NCBI RefSeq assembly: GCF_004343155.1
Contig: NZ_SMDC01000005.1
Span: 62,001 to 126,000, forward strand
DNA from: Marichromatium gracile
GTDB taxonomy: Bacteria > Pseudomonadota > Gammaproteobacteria > Chromatiales > Chromatiaceae
DNA: 64,000 bases
Reading direction: 5' to 3'
Shown: piece by piece, positions 50,068-59,772 of the stretch
Position numbering within the stretch: position 1 is the stretch's first letter
How the letters are laid out: every line of letters starts with the position of its first letter
Program-made: the position numbers and the translations under genes
The notes under the pieces: model-generated
The model's database searches: none
Told to the model about the DNA's origin: nothing
What the model saw: only the letters and a program-made list of their open reading frames with translations

Positions 50068-50310
50068 AGGATTGAACCGTACGTGACGGATTGAATCGCA
50101 TGTAACGGATTGAACCGCAAAGCCGCGAAGAACGCGAAGGAAGAAGAAGGCTTGGCCTCCAGTGGCCAGCCATCAGCCTCCAGTGGAGAGCGCGTCGTGA
50201 GGTCTGATCATTAAACCCCTTGGCGCCCTTCGCGACTTGGCGGTTCAATCTTCCGGTCGCTGGTCGCTGGTCGCTGGTCGCTGGTCGCTGGTCGCTGGTC
50301 GCTGGTAGCT
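50068..50310. repeat. Dispersed repeat copy R3 with GGTCGCT heptamer array
   Basis: Begins at the stop of the permease gene with three near-identical 19-base units, each starting GGATTGAA (50069, 50088, 50107). The third runs into a left arm (CCGCAAAGCCGCGAAG). A core with two CCTCCAGTGG segments follows, then the inverted right arm (CCTTCGCGACTTGGCGGTTC, 50227-50251), and eight heptamers at 50255-50310 (seven GGTCGCT, one GGTAGCT). Same architecture as copies at 5920-6300 and 30944-31256. No gene. The remaining bases to 50401 hold the nagZ leader, in which I see no clear promoter. Confidence 0.85.
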
Positions 50311-50401
50311 CCCCCACCGGCGCTGTGTTAAAAAGACGGCCATTCAGACCGGTCCGGTCAGCGCCGGACCCCGACCGCAGCCGCAGCAGGATGACCGCCC
50401 C

Positions 50402-51481
50402 ATGTCGCTAGGCCCGATCATGCTCGACATCGCGGGCACCAGGCTCACCGCCGAGGACCGCGAGCTGTTGCGCCACCCGGCCGTCGGTGGCGTGATCCTG
50501 TTCGCCCGCAACTATGCCGACCCCGCGCAGCTCGCCGCACTCACTGCCGAGATCCATGCCCTGCGCGAGCCACGTCTGCTGATCGGCGTCGATCAGGAAG
50601 GGGGGCGCGTGCAGCGCTTTCGCGACGGCTTCACCCGGCTGCCGGCGATGGGGCGCTTTGCCGCGCTCCATGCTCGCGATCCCGCCCGCGCCCGTGAACT
50701 CTGTGACCGACTCGGTTGGCTGATGGCCGCCGAGCTGCGCGCCGTCGGCGTCGACTTCAGCTTCGCCCCGGTGCTCGATCTCGATCGTGGGCTCTGTGCG
50801 GTCGTGGGTGATCGCGCCTTCGGTGCCGCGCCCGAGCAGGTCGCCGAGCTGGCGCTGGCCTGGGCCGAGGGGATGCGTCGCGCGGGCATGGCCGCCGTCG
50901 GCAAGCACTTCCCCGGTCACGGCGGGGTGGCGGTCGACTCCCATCATGCCCTGCCGAGCGATCCGCGCCCCTTCGGCGAGCTGGCGATGGAGGATCTGGT
51001 GCCCTTCGAGCGGTTGATCGCGCACGGCATCGAGGCGCTGATGCCGGCGCACGTCGTCTATCCGCAGGTGGCGCCCGAGCCGGCCGGTTTCTCGCCGCGC
51101 TGGCTCGGTGAGATCCTGCGTCAGCGGCTCGGTTTCGAGGGGGTGATCTTCAGCGACGATCTCAACATGGGGGCCGCTGCCGCCGGTGGCGATCATCTCG
51201 ATCGCGCCCGTGCCGCGCACGCTGCAGGTTGCGACGTGCTGTTGATTTGCAACAATCGCCCCGCCGCGGCCGCACTCGTGGAGTGCTTCGCCGATGCCAC
51301 GGACCCCGCCCTGGCGCTGCGCCTGGTGCGCATGCACGGACGTGGCGGCCATGACCGATTGCATCTGCGCGAGTGCCCCGACTGGCAGCGCGCGGTCGAC
51401 CACGCCGCCCGACTCGAGACCCACCACAGTCTCGATCTCGGGCTCGATGACCCGACAGATTCGGAGACCAATGTAGGATGA
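50402..51481 (+). CDS. nagZ: Beta-N-acetylhexosaminidase NagZ
   Basis: 359-residue cytoplasmic GH3 enzyme that removes N-acetylglucosamine from recycled muropeptides. The signature KHFPGHGGVAVDSHH (from residue 168) includes the catalytic histidine of the NagZ loop, and the nucleophile is expected at Asp252 in IFSDDLNMG. IGVDQEGGRVQRF is also standard. ATG at 50402. Its stop overlaps the start of the phosphoribosyltransferase gene (ATGA), a common NagZ-Hpt pairing in gammaproteobacteria. Confidence 0.95.
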   Translation: MSLGPIMLDIAGTRLTAEDRELLRHPAVGGVILFARNYADPAQLAALTAEIHALREPRLLIGVDQEGGRVQRFRDGFTRLPAMGRFAALHARDPARARELCDRLGWLMAAELRAVGVDFSFAPVLDLDRGLCAVVGDRAFGAAPEQVAELALAWAEGMRRAGMAAVGKHFPGHGGVAVDSHHALPSDPRPFGELAMEDLVPFERLIAHGIEALMPAHVVYPQVAPEPAGFSPRWLGEILRQRLGFEGVIFSDDLNMGAAAAGGDHLDRARAAHAAGCDVLLICNNRPAAAALVECFADATDPALALRLVRMHGRGGHDRLHLRECPDWQRAVDHAARLETHHSLDLGLDDPTDSETNVG

Positions 51482-52029
51482 AGCTTGATCGTAGTCAGTA
51501 TGAGGGTGTCGCCGCGCGCGCCGAGTGCCTGGTGTCGCACGAGGAGATGGAGACGGCGCTCGACCGCATGGCGGAGACCATCACCGAGCGTCTCGGCGAC
51601 AAGGATCCGGTGATCCTCTGCGTGATGACCGGCGCGGTGATCACCGCCGGGCTGTTGCTGCCCCGGCTCGACTTCCCGCTGCGGGTCAACTACATCCACG
51701 CCAGTCGCTACCAGGGGGCGACCAGCGGTGGCGAGCTGGCCTGGCGCCATCGTCCCTCGGACGCGATCCGTAACGAGCACGTGCTGGTGGTCGACGACAT
51801 CCTCGACGAGGGCATCACCCTCGATCAGGTGGTGCGGGCCTGTCACGAGGACGGCGCGGCGAGCGTGCAGAGCGCGGTGCTGGTGGCCAAGCAGCGTCCG
51901 CACCAGTGTGAGGCCGATATCGTCGGTGTCGAGGTGGTCGATCGCTATCTCTACGGCTATGGGCTCGACTACAAGAACTATTTTCGCAATGCCCGGGGCA
52001 TCTACGCGGTCGCCGACGAGGACATCTGA
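51478..52029 (+). CDS. Hypoxanthine-guanine phosphoribosyltransferase
   Basis: 183-residue purine-salvage enzyme. The PRPP-binding motif reads VLVVDDILDEGITL (about residues 101-114), followed by the flexible-loop and base-binding segment VVDRYLYGYGLDY with FRNARGIY. These resemble the Hpt subgroup common in Pseudomonas-type bacteria (a NagZ neighbour). The ATG at 51478 overlaps the nagZ stop by 4 bp, so translation is coupled. Confidence 0.9.
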   Translation: MKLDRSQYEGVAARAECLVSHEEMETALDRMAETITERLGDKDPVILCVMTGAVITAGLLLPRLDFPLRVNYIHASRYQGATSGGELAWRHRPSDAIRNEHVLVVDDILDEGITLDQVVRACHEDGAASVQSAVLVAKQRPHQCEADIVGVEVVDRYLYGYGLDYKNYFRNARGIYAVADEDI

Positions 52030-52087
52030 GCGCGGCTCGCCCCGTACCGCGGGAATGGTCGAAAAACACAATATAATTAAGCGCTTT

Positions 52088-52114
52088 TTGACTATTTCCG
52101 CGATCTGTTATACA
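52088..52114 (+). promoter_or_regulatory. Probable promoter of the hemerythrin gene
   Basis: In a distinctly AT-rich patch (52060-52120), TTGACT at 52088-52093 and TATACA at 52109-52114 match sigma-70 boxes, although the 15-base spacing is short. This leaves a leader of about 65 bases to the start codon at 52184. Confidence 0.45.
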
Positions 52115-52183
52115 TCCTCGCGGGTGGCGTGGCGGCAGCCCTTGCTTGCTGCGTCCCACCGACCGATCAACCTCGAGGATGAC

Positions 52184-52633
52184 ATGCAAACGCTCGACAC
52201 CTACCGCGATTCGCACGCGGAACTGCGCCAGATGATCGACGATCTGCGCGCGCTGCTCGCTCCCGAACTGTTGCGGATCCGCCCCAACGCGCGGACCGCC
52301 CACCAGCTGCTGTGCGACTTCGGTCAGCGGGTGCGCGCGCATCTCGCCGAGGAGGATCGCAGCCTCTACCCGGGGCTGCTGATCCATGAGGACCCGCGGG
52401 CGAAGTCGATCGCTTGGGGCTTCATCAGCGGCGAGAAGCCGCTGCGTCAGGCCTTCAGTGCCTACCACAAGCGCTGGCTGAAGGACTGCGACTTCGAGTT
52501 CTGCGAGACCTTTCTCGCGCAAACTCATGAAATCCTGGAGATGGTTTCGGCCCGGATCGATCGCGAAGAGCAGGTGTTGCTGCCCAAGCTGGTCGAGGCC
52601 GGTATCCTGCAGGAGGCCACCGCGGGGCGCTGA
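52184..52633 (+). CDS. Hemerythrin-domain protein
   Basis: 149-residue four-helix di-iron protein. Candidate ligands follow the hemerythrin order: His11 (RDSHAEL), His and Glu in RAHLAEEDRSLYP, His in SAYHKRW, His in AQTHEIL and Glu in EEQVLLPKL. Such proteins bind oxygen, nitric oxide or act in iron and stress sensing; which applies here is unknown. ATG at 52184 with GAGG seven bases upstream. Has its own AT-rich promoter region and stands alone. Confidence 0.82.
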   Translation: MQTLDTYRDSHAELRQMIDDLRALLAPELLRIRPNARTAHQLLCDFGQRVRAHLAEEDRSLYPGLLIHEDPRAKSIAWGFISGEKPLRQAFSAYHKRWLKDCDFEFCETFLAQTHEILEMVSARIDREEQVLLPKLVEAGILQEATAGR

Positions 52634-52749
52634 TCCCGCACGCCGTGGCAAGCGCGCGTGCGCTCGGTGCCGACTGCCGATCTCCGCCCTTTGGATTCCC
52701 GCGCACACTTCGGTAAACTGCCGCCATTTTGAGAAGTGGCGGTGGCTGC

Positions 52750-53490
52750 ATGACTGTTCTGGCTATCATCGGCGGTTCCGGGTTCTCCGAACTGCCGGCG
52801 CTGCAAGCGCGTGAGGCGCGGCGCGTCGAGACCCCTTATGGCGAAACCTCGGCCCCGGTGACCCGGGGGCGGCTCGGCGAGACCGAGGTGCTGTTCCTGC
52901 CGCGCCATGGCGCCGGGCATCGGTTGCCGCCGCATCGCGTCAACTACCGCGCCAATGTCTGGGCGCTGCGTGAGTGCGGCGCCGAGCGGGTGGTCGCCCT
53001 GGCCGCCGTCGGTGGTATCACCGAGCGCTATGGCCCGGCGGTACTGGGGGTGCCGGATCAGATCATCGACTACACCCACGGTCGCGAGCACACCTTCTTC
53101 ACCGGAGACGAGCAGGGGGTCGATCACGTCGACATGACCGAGCCCTATTGCCAGTCGCTGCGTGGTGAGCTGCTGGGTGCCTGTGCGCGGCTCGGTCACG
53201 CGGTGGTCGACGGCGGTACCTATGCCGCCACCCAGGGACCGCGTCTCGAGACCACCGCCGAGGTGACGCGGCTCGAGCGTGACGGTTGCGATCTGGTCGG
53301 CATGACCGGCATGCCCGAGGCGGCGCTCGCGCGCGAACTGGGGTTGTGCTACGCCACGCTTGCCTTCGTGGTCAACTGGGCCGCGGGGAAGGGCGAGGGC
53401 GAGATCACCATGGCCGAGATCGAGCGCAACCTCGAGGTCTGCTCGGGGCGCATCATCGAGATCCTCACCGAGCTGGCCGGCCACGGCTGA
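52750..53490 (+). CDS. S-methyl-5'-thioinosine (or thioadenosine) phosphorylase
   Basis: 246-residue trimeric purine phosphorylase of the MTAP/PNP class. Features: IIGGSGFSELP phosphate-binding start, LPRHGAGHRLPPHRVNYRAN, and GGTYAATQGPRLETTAEV with VGMTGMPEAALARELGL. In Pseudomonas-type bacteria this subgroup prefers methylthioinosine. The text around the base-binding site resembles that subgroup, but the substrate cannot be fixed by reading alone. It takes part in recycling the polyamine by-product methylthioadenosine. ATG at 52750. Confidence 0.85.
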   Translation: MTVLAIIGGSGFSELPALQAREARRVETPYGETSAPVTRGRLGETEVLFLPRHGAGHRLPPHRVNYRANVWALRECGAERVVALAAVGGITERYGPAVLGVPDQIIDYTHGREHTFFTGDEQGVDHVDMTEPYCQSLRGELLGACARLGHAVVDGGTYAATQGPRLETTAEVTRLERDGCDLVGMTGMPEAALARELGLCYATLAFVVNWAAGKGEGEITMAEIERNLEVCSGRIIEILTELAGHG

Positions 53491-53649
53491 TTCGGTCCCC
53501 GGGCCTGGTCGTCGTTGCGGCGGTCGCGGCACGGTGACGTGTTTTTGTCGGAGCCCTCCCGGCGTCGTCGCACGCCGAGGCGGCGGCGCATGTCGCGCCC
53601 CGGGGCGAGCCAGGGGTTCGTCCCGACCATCTCACCATGGAGTACTCAG

Positions 53650-54288
53650 ATGGCCGCTGAAGAAAAGCCCAAGTCCCGTTCCGTGATTCGTTGGTTCCCG
53701 AGGCTCTTCCTGTGGGGGAGCGTGCTCGCCTTCGGCTATCTCTACTGGGATTCGCTGGAGCAGGAGAAACGCGAACTCGCCGCCGCCGATGAGGCCGCCG
53801 TGCCCGCGCCACAGCGGGCCGATTCGACCATGCCCGCGACGCAATCGGAGGCGGTGCCGAGCCCGTCCTCGCCCGAGGTCGCCGCCGCCGAGCCAGTGGC
53901 AGTGGTGCCGGCCGCACCCGAGGCTGAGTCCGAGGCCGAGCCCGCAGTCGCGCCGGTTGCCGCCGCGCCCGAGGTCGCTGCCGAGGTGGTCGAGGATGCG
54001 GCTGGCGCCTCCGCGCCCGAGCCCGCCGAGGCTGCGGCGCAGCCGGCGCCCTCGCCGGTCGCAGCCCAGGCCCCGGTCGTGCCGCACGATCCGTTTGCGG
54101 CGCATCAGGCGCGCCTGGCCGCGCATCATGCCGCCATGCAGCGTCTGGCGCAGGCGCGCATGGAGCGTATGCAACAGCGTTGGGCGCAGCGTCCGGTGGC
54201 CTGGCCGCACCCGCCGATGCCTCATGCGCCGCCGCTGATGCCGCCCTTCGGCTATGCGCCGCCGGTGGCTGCGGGCGAGGTGCGCTAA
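53650..54288 (+). CDS. Single-pass membrane protein with Pro/Ala/Glu-rich periplasmic region
   Basis: 212 residues, family not recognised. A short basic cytoplasmic N-terminus is followed by one membrane helix (about 17-32, FLWGSVLAFGYLYW). A long low-complexity stretch rich in Ala, Pro, Glu and Val (about 45-155) and a His/Met/Pro-rich tail complete it. Composition suggests an extended linker in the periplasm. ATG at 53650 with GGAG seven bases upstream. A nested GC hairpin follows the stop. Function unknown. Confidence 0.6.
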   Translation: MAAEEKPKSRSVIRWFPRLFLWGSVLAFGYLYWDSLEQEKRELAAADEAAVPAPQRADSTMPATQSEAVPSPSSPEVAAAEPVAVVPAAPEAESEAEPAVAPVAAAPEVAAEVVEDAAGASAPEPAEAAAQPAPSPVAAQAPVVPHDPFAAHQARLAAHHAAMQRLAQARMERMQQRWAQRPVAWPHPPMPHAPPLMPPFGYAPPVAAGEVR

Positions 54289-54297
54289 CCGCCCCCG

Positions 54298-54341
54298 AGG
54301 CGCCGTCGGCAGGCCCCGTTCGCCGGGGCGGCGGCGCCTTC
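54298..54341 (+). terminator. Nested GC hairpin after the 53650-54288 gene
   Basis: AGGCGCCG (54298-54305) pairs with CGGCGCCT (54332-54339) outside an inner GCCCCG/CGGGGC hairpin (about 54313-54329). CTTCTTG follows on the plus strand, a modest T-rich tail. Probable terminator. Confidence 0.6.
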
Positions 54342-54382
54342 TTGTACCGCCGTGGCGGGCGCGTCGGGGCGGGATGCGCTCC

Positions 54383-54488
54383 TTGCTTAACTCAATAAGT
54401 TACTATAAACTTTCAGCGCTTAAGGAAGTGGCGGATCTGGTAACCATTGCACTGGCCACCCATCAAACCCCGTCTACGGGGTTTTTTT
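54383..54488 (+). ncRNA. Possible small RNA or leader segment ending in an intrinsic terminator
   Basis: A low-GC patch contains TTGCTT (54383) and TATAAA (54404) at a 15-base spacing. About 55 bases further on lies a textbook intrinsic terminator: AAACCCCG, TCTA loop, CGGGGTTT followed by a T-run (54465-54488). This could be a short independent transcript or an early termination site ahead of the rimP operon. Note the small open frame through it is unconvincing. Not identifiable as a tRNA. Confidence 0.35.
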
Positions 54489-54545
54489 ATCGCTCGCGAA
54501 TTGGTGACAAGCCCGTGCGATGGGTGCTTGGGTCACCGCAAGAGG

Positions 54546-54570
54546 TTGGGCCACTGGCCCAATTTTTGTT
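54546..54570 (+). terminator. rimP leader terminator/attenuator
   Basis: TTGGGCC (54546-54552) and GGCCCAA (54556-54562) with a 3-base loop, directly followed by TTTTTG, only 16 bases before the rimP start codon. Terminator-like stems in this position are known in gammaproteobacteria (rimP leader motif), where they may attenuate the nusA operon. Confidence 0.75.
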
Positions 54571-54585
54571 TCTGAAGGGCGGATT

Positions 54586-55041
54586 ATGCAGCCGGCAGAC
54601 AGCACATTGACGCGCCTTGCGCGTCGCGTCGTCGAACCCATGGGTTACGAGCTCGTCGGGGTCGAGTTCTTCCAGCACGGAACGAACGCGACCCTGCGGG
54701 TCTATATCGACCATCCCGACGGGATCACCCTCGACGACTGCACCAGCGTGAGCCATCAGCTCAGCGGTGTGCTCGATGTCGAGGATCCCTTGCCCGGTCA
54801 GTACGACCTCGAGATCTCCTCCCCAGGTGTCGAGCGACCGCTGGTATTCCCCGAGCACTATGCGCGCTTCGTCGGCCAGCAGGTGAAGATGCGCCTGGCC
54901 GAGAAGGTCCAGGGGCGGCGCAGGCTGCAGGGCGTGCTGGTCGGCAGCGACGATGTGCAGGTCTCGATCGAGGTCGATGGCGAGGTCTGGCAGATTCCCT
55001 ATGGTGTGATCGAATCGTCGCGCCTGGTGGTCGATTGGTGA
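54586..55041 (+). CDS. rimP: Ribosome maturation factor RimP
   Basis: 151-residue factor for 30S subunit assembly, first gene of the nusA operon. It has the family's start LTRLARRVVEPMGYELVGVEF, then RVYIDHPDGITLDDCTSVSHQLSGVLDVEDP and YDLEISSPGVERPL. ATG at 54586 is preceded by AGGGCGG-type sequence. Just upstream are two intrinsic-terminator-like stems that may control the operon. The nusA gene follows after 90 bp. Confidence 0.95.
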   Translation: MQPADSTLTRLARRVVEPMGYELVGVEFFQHGTNATLRVYIDHPDGITLDDCTSVSHQLSGVLDVEDPLPGQYDLEISSPGVERPLVFPEHYARFVGQQVKMRLAEKVQGRRRLQGVLVGSDDVQVSIEVDGEVWQIPYGVIESSRLVVDW

Positions 55042-55131
55042 GCATGGCGCCGTCGTGGCCGCCGGGCGTACTCTCAACGCGCCGCGGCCCGTCGGGTATG
55101 GGGTGCAAGTTCTGAGTTCGGATTAGGTTGA

Positions 55132-56628
55132 ATGAGCAAAGAGATCCTACTGGTCGTTGAGGCCGTTTCCAACGAAAAGGACGTCCCCGCAGGTGTCATC
55201 TTCGAGGCCATCGAGGCTGCGCTGGCGTCTGCAACGCGCAAGAAGCACGGCGGCGAGATCGATGTGCGTGTCGCCATCGATCGCAAGACCGGCGACTATT
55301 GCACCTTCCGCCGCTGGGAGATCGTCCCCGATCCCGAGGACGGCATGCTCGAGGCCCCGGCGCGCCAGATCACCGCGTCGGCCGCAGCCGTGCTCGAGCC
55401 CGAGCTCGATCTCGGCGATTTCATCGAGGAGGAGATCGAGTCCGAGCTGTTCGGACGGATCGCCGCCCAGACCGCCAAGCAGGTCATCGTGCAGAAGGTG
55501 CGCGAGGCCGAGCGGGCGAAGATCGTCGACGCCTTCATCGATCGCAAGGGACAGCTCGTCACCGGCATCGTCAAGAAGGCCGATCGTGGCACCATCCTGC
55601 TCGATCTCGGCAACAACGCCGAGGCGCTGGTGCCGCGCGATCAGGTGATTCCACGCGAGTCGGTGCGCCCCGGCGACCGGCTGCGTGGCTATCTCTATGA
55701 CGTGCGCTCCGAGCCCAAGGGGCCGCAGCTGTTCGTCAGCCGCACCGCGCCGGAGCTGCTGATCGAGCTGTTCAAGCTCGAGGTGCCCGAGGTCGGTGAG
55801 GGTCTGATCCAGATCATGGGGGCGGCGCGCGATCCCGGCTCGCGCGCCAAGATTGCCGTGCGTACCGCCGATCCGCGAATCGATCCGGTTGGTGCCTGCG
55901 TCGGGATGCGCGGATCGCGTGTCCAGGCCGTGTCTGATGAACTCAACGGGGAGCGCGTCGATATCATCCTCTGGGACGAGAACCCCGCGCAGTTCGTCAT
56001 CAATGCCATGTCTCCGGCCGATGTCGTCTCGATCGTCATCGACGAGGACGCTCGCAGCATGGATGTCGCGGTCAAGGAAGAGAACCTGGCCCAGGCGATC
56101 GGCCGTTTCGGACAGAACGTCCGACTGGCCACGCAGCTCAGCGGCTGGGAACTCAACGTCATGAACGAAGCGGATGCCGCAGCCAAGAGCGAGCAGGAGG
56201 CCAACCGCTCGGTGCAGTCCTTCATGGACCAACTGGGCATTGATGAGCAGTTGGCCGCGGTGCTGGTGGAGGAAGGCTTCACCAGTGTCGAAGAGGTCGC
56301 TTACGTGCCCCTCGCCGAGATGCAGGCCATCGAGGAATTCGACGACGAGACAGTCGAGCTGCTGCGCGAGCGCGCCAACGATCTGTTGCTGACACGCGCC
56401 ATCGCCTCCGAAGAAGAAGAGGCCCCGGCGGACGATCTGCTCGAGATGGAGGGTGTGGACGAGGCCTTGGCCGACGCACTCGCTGCGCGAGGTGTTTCCT
56501 CGCGCGAAGATCTCGCCGAGCAGTCGATCGACGAACTCATGGAAATCGAGGGCATGGACGAAGAGCGGGCTGCGCGCTTGATCATGAAGGCACGCGAACC
56601 CTGGTTTGTGCAAGCCGCAGAGGAATAG
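55132..56628 (+). CDS. nusA: Transcription termination/antitermination factor NusA
   Basis: 498 residues. Order: N-terminal RNA-polymerase-binding domain ([17 protein letters not shown] start), S1 domain (about 135-200), two KH domains ([34 protein letters not shown]), then two C-terminal acidic repeats (about 360-425 and 435-495). The two acidic repeats are typical of gammaproteobacteria and contact the alpha C-terminal domain. NusA also autoregulates its operon in related bacteria. Confidence 0.97.
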   Translation: MSKEILLVVEAVSNEKDVPAGVIFEAIEAALASATRKKHGGEIDVRVAIDRKTGDYCTFRRWEIVPDPEDGMLEAPARQITASAAAVLEPELDLGDFIEEEIESELFGRIAAQTAKQVIVQKVREAERAKIVDAFIDRKGQLVTGIVKKADRGTILLDLGNNAEALVPRDQVIPRESVRPGDRLRGYLYDVRSEPKGPQLFVSRTAPELLIELFKLEVPEVGEGLIQIMGAARDPGSRAKIAVRTADPRIDPVGACVGMRGSRVQAVSDELNGERVDIILWDENPAQFVINAMSPADVVSIVIDEDARSMDVAVKEENLAQAIGRFGQNVRLATQLSGWELNVMNEADAAAKSEQEANRSVQSFMDQLGIDEQLAAVLVEEGFTSVEEVAYVPLAEMQAIEEFDDETVELLRERANDLLLTRAIASEEEEAPADDLLEMEGVDEALADALAARGVSSREDLAEQSIDELMEIEGMDEERAARLIMKAREPWFVQAAEE

Positions 56629-56646
56629 AGGTTTATAGGTCAGTCC

Positions 56647-59355
56647 ATGAGTGAAGTTACCGTCAAACAACTCGCCTCCACGGTCGGAATCCCGGTCGAG
56701 CGTCTTCTCACCCAGCTGAACGAGGCGGGGATCAGTGCCAATGGCGCCGATTCCACCTTGACCGAGCAGGAAAAGAAGCAGCTGCTCGGCTATCTGCGGC
56801 GCAGCCACGGCAAGGAGGAGGGCGGCGATAGCGCCGACTCCAGCGAGGTCTCGGTCAAGCGCAAGTCGGTCAGCGAGTTGCGTCAGCCTGCCGCCGCCGG
56901 CGCCCGTACCGGCGCGCGTCCCGCACCCACCGTGCGTGGCAAGACCGTCAATGTCGAGGTGCGGCGCAAGCGCACCTACAAGCGCGCCGAGCCCGGTGCC
57001 GGCGGCGCTGGACGTCGTTCCGGTCCGGATCGTCGTGGTCGGGGTGGCAACGACCGCAAATCGACGAGCACGGCGCTCGACGACAACCGTCGCCGCGCCG
57101 AGCTCGAGGCGATGCGCGCCGAACAGGAAGCGCGTCGTCTCGCCGAGCAGGAGGAGCTGGAGCGCCGTCAGCGCGAGGAAGAGGCCAAGCGTCGCGAGGA
57201 AGAAGCCAAGCGTCGCGCCGAGGCCGAGGCCGAGGCCGAGCGCCTCCGTGCCGAAGAGGCCAAGCGTGCCGCCGAGGCACCGCCAGTCGTCGAAAAGCCC
57301 GTTGCTGCCGAGAAGGCCGCCGAGCCGGATGCCGGCGCCGACAAGAAGCGTGCCCCCGGCCCGAGTCGTCGCGCCGCCGCCGAGCCCGTCAAGGGCAAGA
57401 AGACCGTCAAGAAAGGCGTCGAGAGTCGCGATGATCGCGATGATCGTGGTGCCAAGAAGGGCGCACGCAAGGACGTGCGTGGCGGTCGTCGAGGCGTCGA
57501 TGACGACAGCGCCGGTCGTCTGCGTCGCCGGCGCAAGGCCGGCAAGATCCAGGTCAGCGACAAGCACGCCTTCCAGAAGCCGACCGCACCTGTGGTGCGC
57601 GAGGTCGAGATCCCGGAGACCATCTCGGTCGGCGAGCTGGCCAACCGCATGTCGGTGAAGTCCTCGCAGGTGATCAAGGAGCTGTTCAAGCAGGGCATGA
57701 TGGTGACCATCAACCAGAGCCTCGATCGCGACACCGCCGCGATCCTGGTCGAGGAGATGGGCCACAAGCCGGTGTTCGCCGACGAGCGCGATGCCGAGGA
57801 CGTGCTGCTCGACGAGTTCGAGGAGCGGGTCGAGCAGGCCGAGCAGGTCACCCGTCCGCCGGTGGTGACCATCATGGGTCACGTCGACCACGGCAAGACC
57901 TCGCTGCTCGACTACATCCGTCGCACCCGCGTCGCCTCCGGTGAGGCCGGTGGCATCACCCAGCACATCGGTGCCTATCACGTCGACACCCCGAAGGGCA
58001 CGATCTCCTTCCTCGACACCCCCGGCCACGCTGCCTTCTCGGCGATGCGTGCCCGTGGCGCCCAGGTCACCGACATCGTCATCCTGGTGGTCGCGGCCGA
58101 CGACGGCGTGATGCCGCAGACGATCGAGGCGATCCAGCACGCCCGTGCCGCCGAGGTGCCGCTGATCGTTGCGGTCAACAAGATCGACAAGCCCGAGGCC
58201 AACCCCGACCGGGTGATGCAGGAGCTCACTCAGCACGAGGTGGTGGCCGAGGAGTGGGGCGGTGACACCATGCTGGTGCGCGTCTCGGCCAAGGCCGGTG
58301 ACGGCATCGACGAGCTGCTCGACGCCATCCTGTTGCAGTCCGAGGTGCTCGAGCTCAAGGCCCCGGTCGAGGGTCCGGCGCGTGGCGCCATCGTCGAGTC
58401 GAGTCTCGACAAGGGCCGTGGTCCGGTGGCCACGGTGCTGGTCCAGGCCGGTACCCTGAATCGTGGCGACATCATCGTCAGCGGTGGCGAGTACGGTCGT
58501 GTACGTGCCATGTTCGACGAGACCGGCAAGCCGGTCGACTCGGCCGGTCCCTCGATCCCGGTGCAGGTGCTCGGTCTCTCCGGCGCGCCCAACGCCGGTG
58601 ACGACGTGATTACCGTCAGCGACGAGCGACGTGCCCGCGAGGTCGCCGAGTTCCGTGCCGAGCGGCTGCGTCAGCATCGCTTCGAGGAGCAGCGCGGCGC
58701 GAGCCTCGACCAGCTGTTCAGCCAGCTCAAGGACGGCGAGCAGAAGAGCGTCAACCTGATCGTCAAGGCCGACGTGCAGGGCAGTCTCGAGGCGCTCAAG
58801 GAGAGCTTGGTCAAGCTCACCAACGACGAGGTCAAGGTCGCGCTGGTCGCCACCGGCGTCGGCGGTATCACCGAGTCCGATGCCAACCTCGCCGTCACCT
58901 CCAATGCCATCCTGCTCGGCTTCAATGTCCGTGCCGATGCCGCCGCGCGTCGCGTGGTGGAGGAGAAGGGGCTCGATCTGCGCTACTACAGCATCATCTA
59001 CGAGCTGATCGACGACGTGAAACAGGCCATCTCCGGTCTGCTCAGCCCGATCATCACCGAGGAGATCATCGGTCTGGCCCAAGTGCGTGATGTCTTCCGC
59101 TCGTCGAAGTTCGGCGCGGTCGCCGGCTGCATGGTCACCGAGGGCACGATCAAGCGCAACAACCCGATCCGCGTGCTGCGCGACAACGTGGTGGTCTACG
59201 AGGGTGCGCTGGAGTCGCTGCGTCGCTTCAAGGACGACGTCCCCGAGGTCAAGGCCGGCACCGAGTGCGGTATCGGCGTGAAGAACTACAACGACGTCCA
59301 GGAAGGAGACCAGATCGAGGTGTTCGAGCGTACCGAGCGGGCGCGTCAACTTTGA
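56647..59355 (+). CDS. infB: Translation initiation factor IF-2
   Basis: 902-residue GTPase that places initiator tRNA on the 30S subunit. It has the IF2 N-terminal domain ([21 protein letters not shown]), a long charged coiled stretch rich in Arg, Glu and Ala (about 130-320), a second IF2_N module (about 325-375), and the G domain with [23 protein letters not shown] and NKIDKPEA. Domains II to IV follow. An internal initiation site giving a shorter form is known in enterics and was not assessed here. 18 bp after nusA. Confidence 0.97.
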   Translation: MSEVTVKQLASTVGIPVERLLTQLNEAGISANGADSTLTEQEKKQLLGYLRRSHGKEEGGDSADSSEVSVKRKSVSELRQPAAAGARTGARPAPTVRGKTVNVEVRRKRTYKRAEPGAGGAGRRSGPDRRGRGGNDRKSTSTALDDNRRRAELEAMRAEQEARRLAEQEELERRQREEEAKRREEEAKRRAEAEAEAERLRAEEAKRAAEAPPVVEKPVAAEKAAEPDAGADKKRAPGPSRRAAAEPVKGKKTVKKGVESRDDRDDRGAKKGARKDVRGGRRGVDDDSAGRLRRRRKAGKIQVSDKHAFQKPTAPVVREVEIPETISVGELANRMSVKSSQVIKELFKQGMMVTINQSLDRDTAAILVEEMGHKPVFADERDAEDVLLDEFEERVEQAEQVTRPPVVTIMGHVDHGKTSLLDYIRRTRVASGEAGGITQHIGAYHVDTPKGTISFLDTPGHAAFSAMRARGAQVTDIVILVVAADDGVMPQTIEAIQHARAAEVPLIVAVNKIDKPEANPDRVMQELTQHEVVAEEWGGDTMLVRVSAKAGDGIDELLDAILLQSEVLELKAPVEGPARGAIVESSLDKGRGPVATVLVQAGTLNRGDIIVSGGEYGRVRAMFDETGKPVDSAGPSIPVQVLGLSGAPNAGDDVITVSDERRAREVAEFRAERLRQHRFEEQRGASLDQLFSQLKDGEQKSVNLIVKADVQGSLEALKESLVKLTNDEVKVALVATGVGGITESDANLAVTSNAILLGFNVRADAAARRVVEEKGLDLRYYSIIYELIDDVKQAISGLLSPIITEEIIGLAQVRDVFRSSKFGAVAGCMVTEGTIKRNNPIRVLRDNVVVYEGALESLRRFKDDVPEVKAGTECGIGVKNYNDVQEGDQIEVFERTERARQL

Positions 59356-59377
59356 TCAGCTACGGTTACAACCCAGC

Positions 59378-59770
59378 ATGAAGGAATTCGACCGCACCGA
59401 GCGGGTCGGCGCCGAGCTGCAGCGTACGCTGTCGGTGCTGCTCCGCGACGAGGTGAAGGACCCGCGTCTGACCAGCATCACCATTCAGGAGGTGCGGGTC
59501 ACGCGCGACCTGGCGCACGCCAAGGTCTACTTCACCTGCTTCCCGGACGACGTCGATCACGCCATCCAGGAGCGACTGCTCAACGGTCGGCTCGCCGGAT
59601 ACCTGCGCCGTGCACTGGCGCAGCGTGTCCGTCTGCGGGCCATCCCTCAACTGCATTTTGTGTTCGATGCCTCGATCGAGCGCGGGGCCCGGCTCTCCGC
59701 GCTGATCGACCAAGCCGTCGGTGCGACCGACCGGAACGACTCACAAGACACCGACGTGGAGCGTGACTAA
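59378..59770 (+). CDS. rbfA: 30S ribosome-binding factor RbfA
   Basis: 130-residue KH-like protein needed for 16S rRNA 5'-end maturation and cold growth. Signature segments: RVGAELQRTLSVLLRDEVKDPRL, VRVTRDLAHAKVYFTCF, and LRRALAQRVRLRAIPQLHFVFD. ATG at 59378. It ends 2 bp before truB, so translation is probably coupled. Confidence 0.95.
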   Translation: MKEFDRTERVGAELQRTLSVLLRDEVKDPRLTSITIQEVRVTRDLAHAKVYFTCFPDDVDHAIQERLLNGRLAGYLRRALAQRVRLRAIPQLHFVFDASIERGARLSALIDQAVGATDRNDSQDTDVERD

Positions 59771-59772
59771 CG

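Noticed and set aside
54383-54488. tRNA gene before rimP (a metY-like tRNA is common there)
   Set aside because: I could not fold a cloverleaf or find T-arm and CCA-end consensus in the segment.
55147-59349. A 1400-codon open frame antisense to nusA and infB
   Set aside because: It is a codon-bias shadow of two certain genes, has no family motif, and is dominated by Leu/Asp/Gly/Arg as expected of antisense frames in GC-rich DNA.
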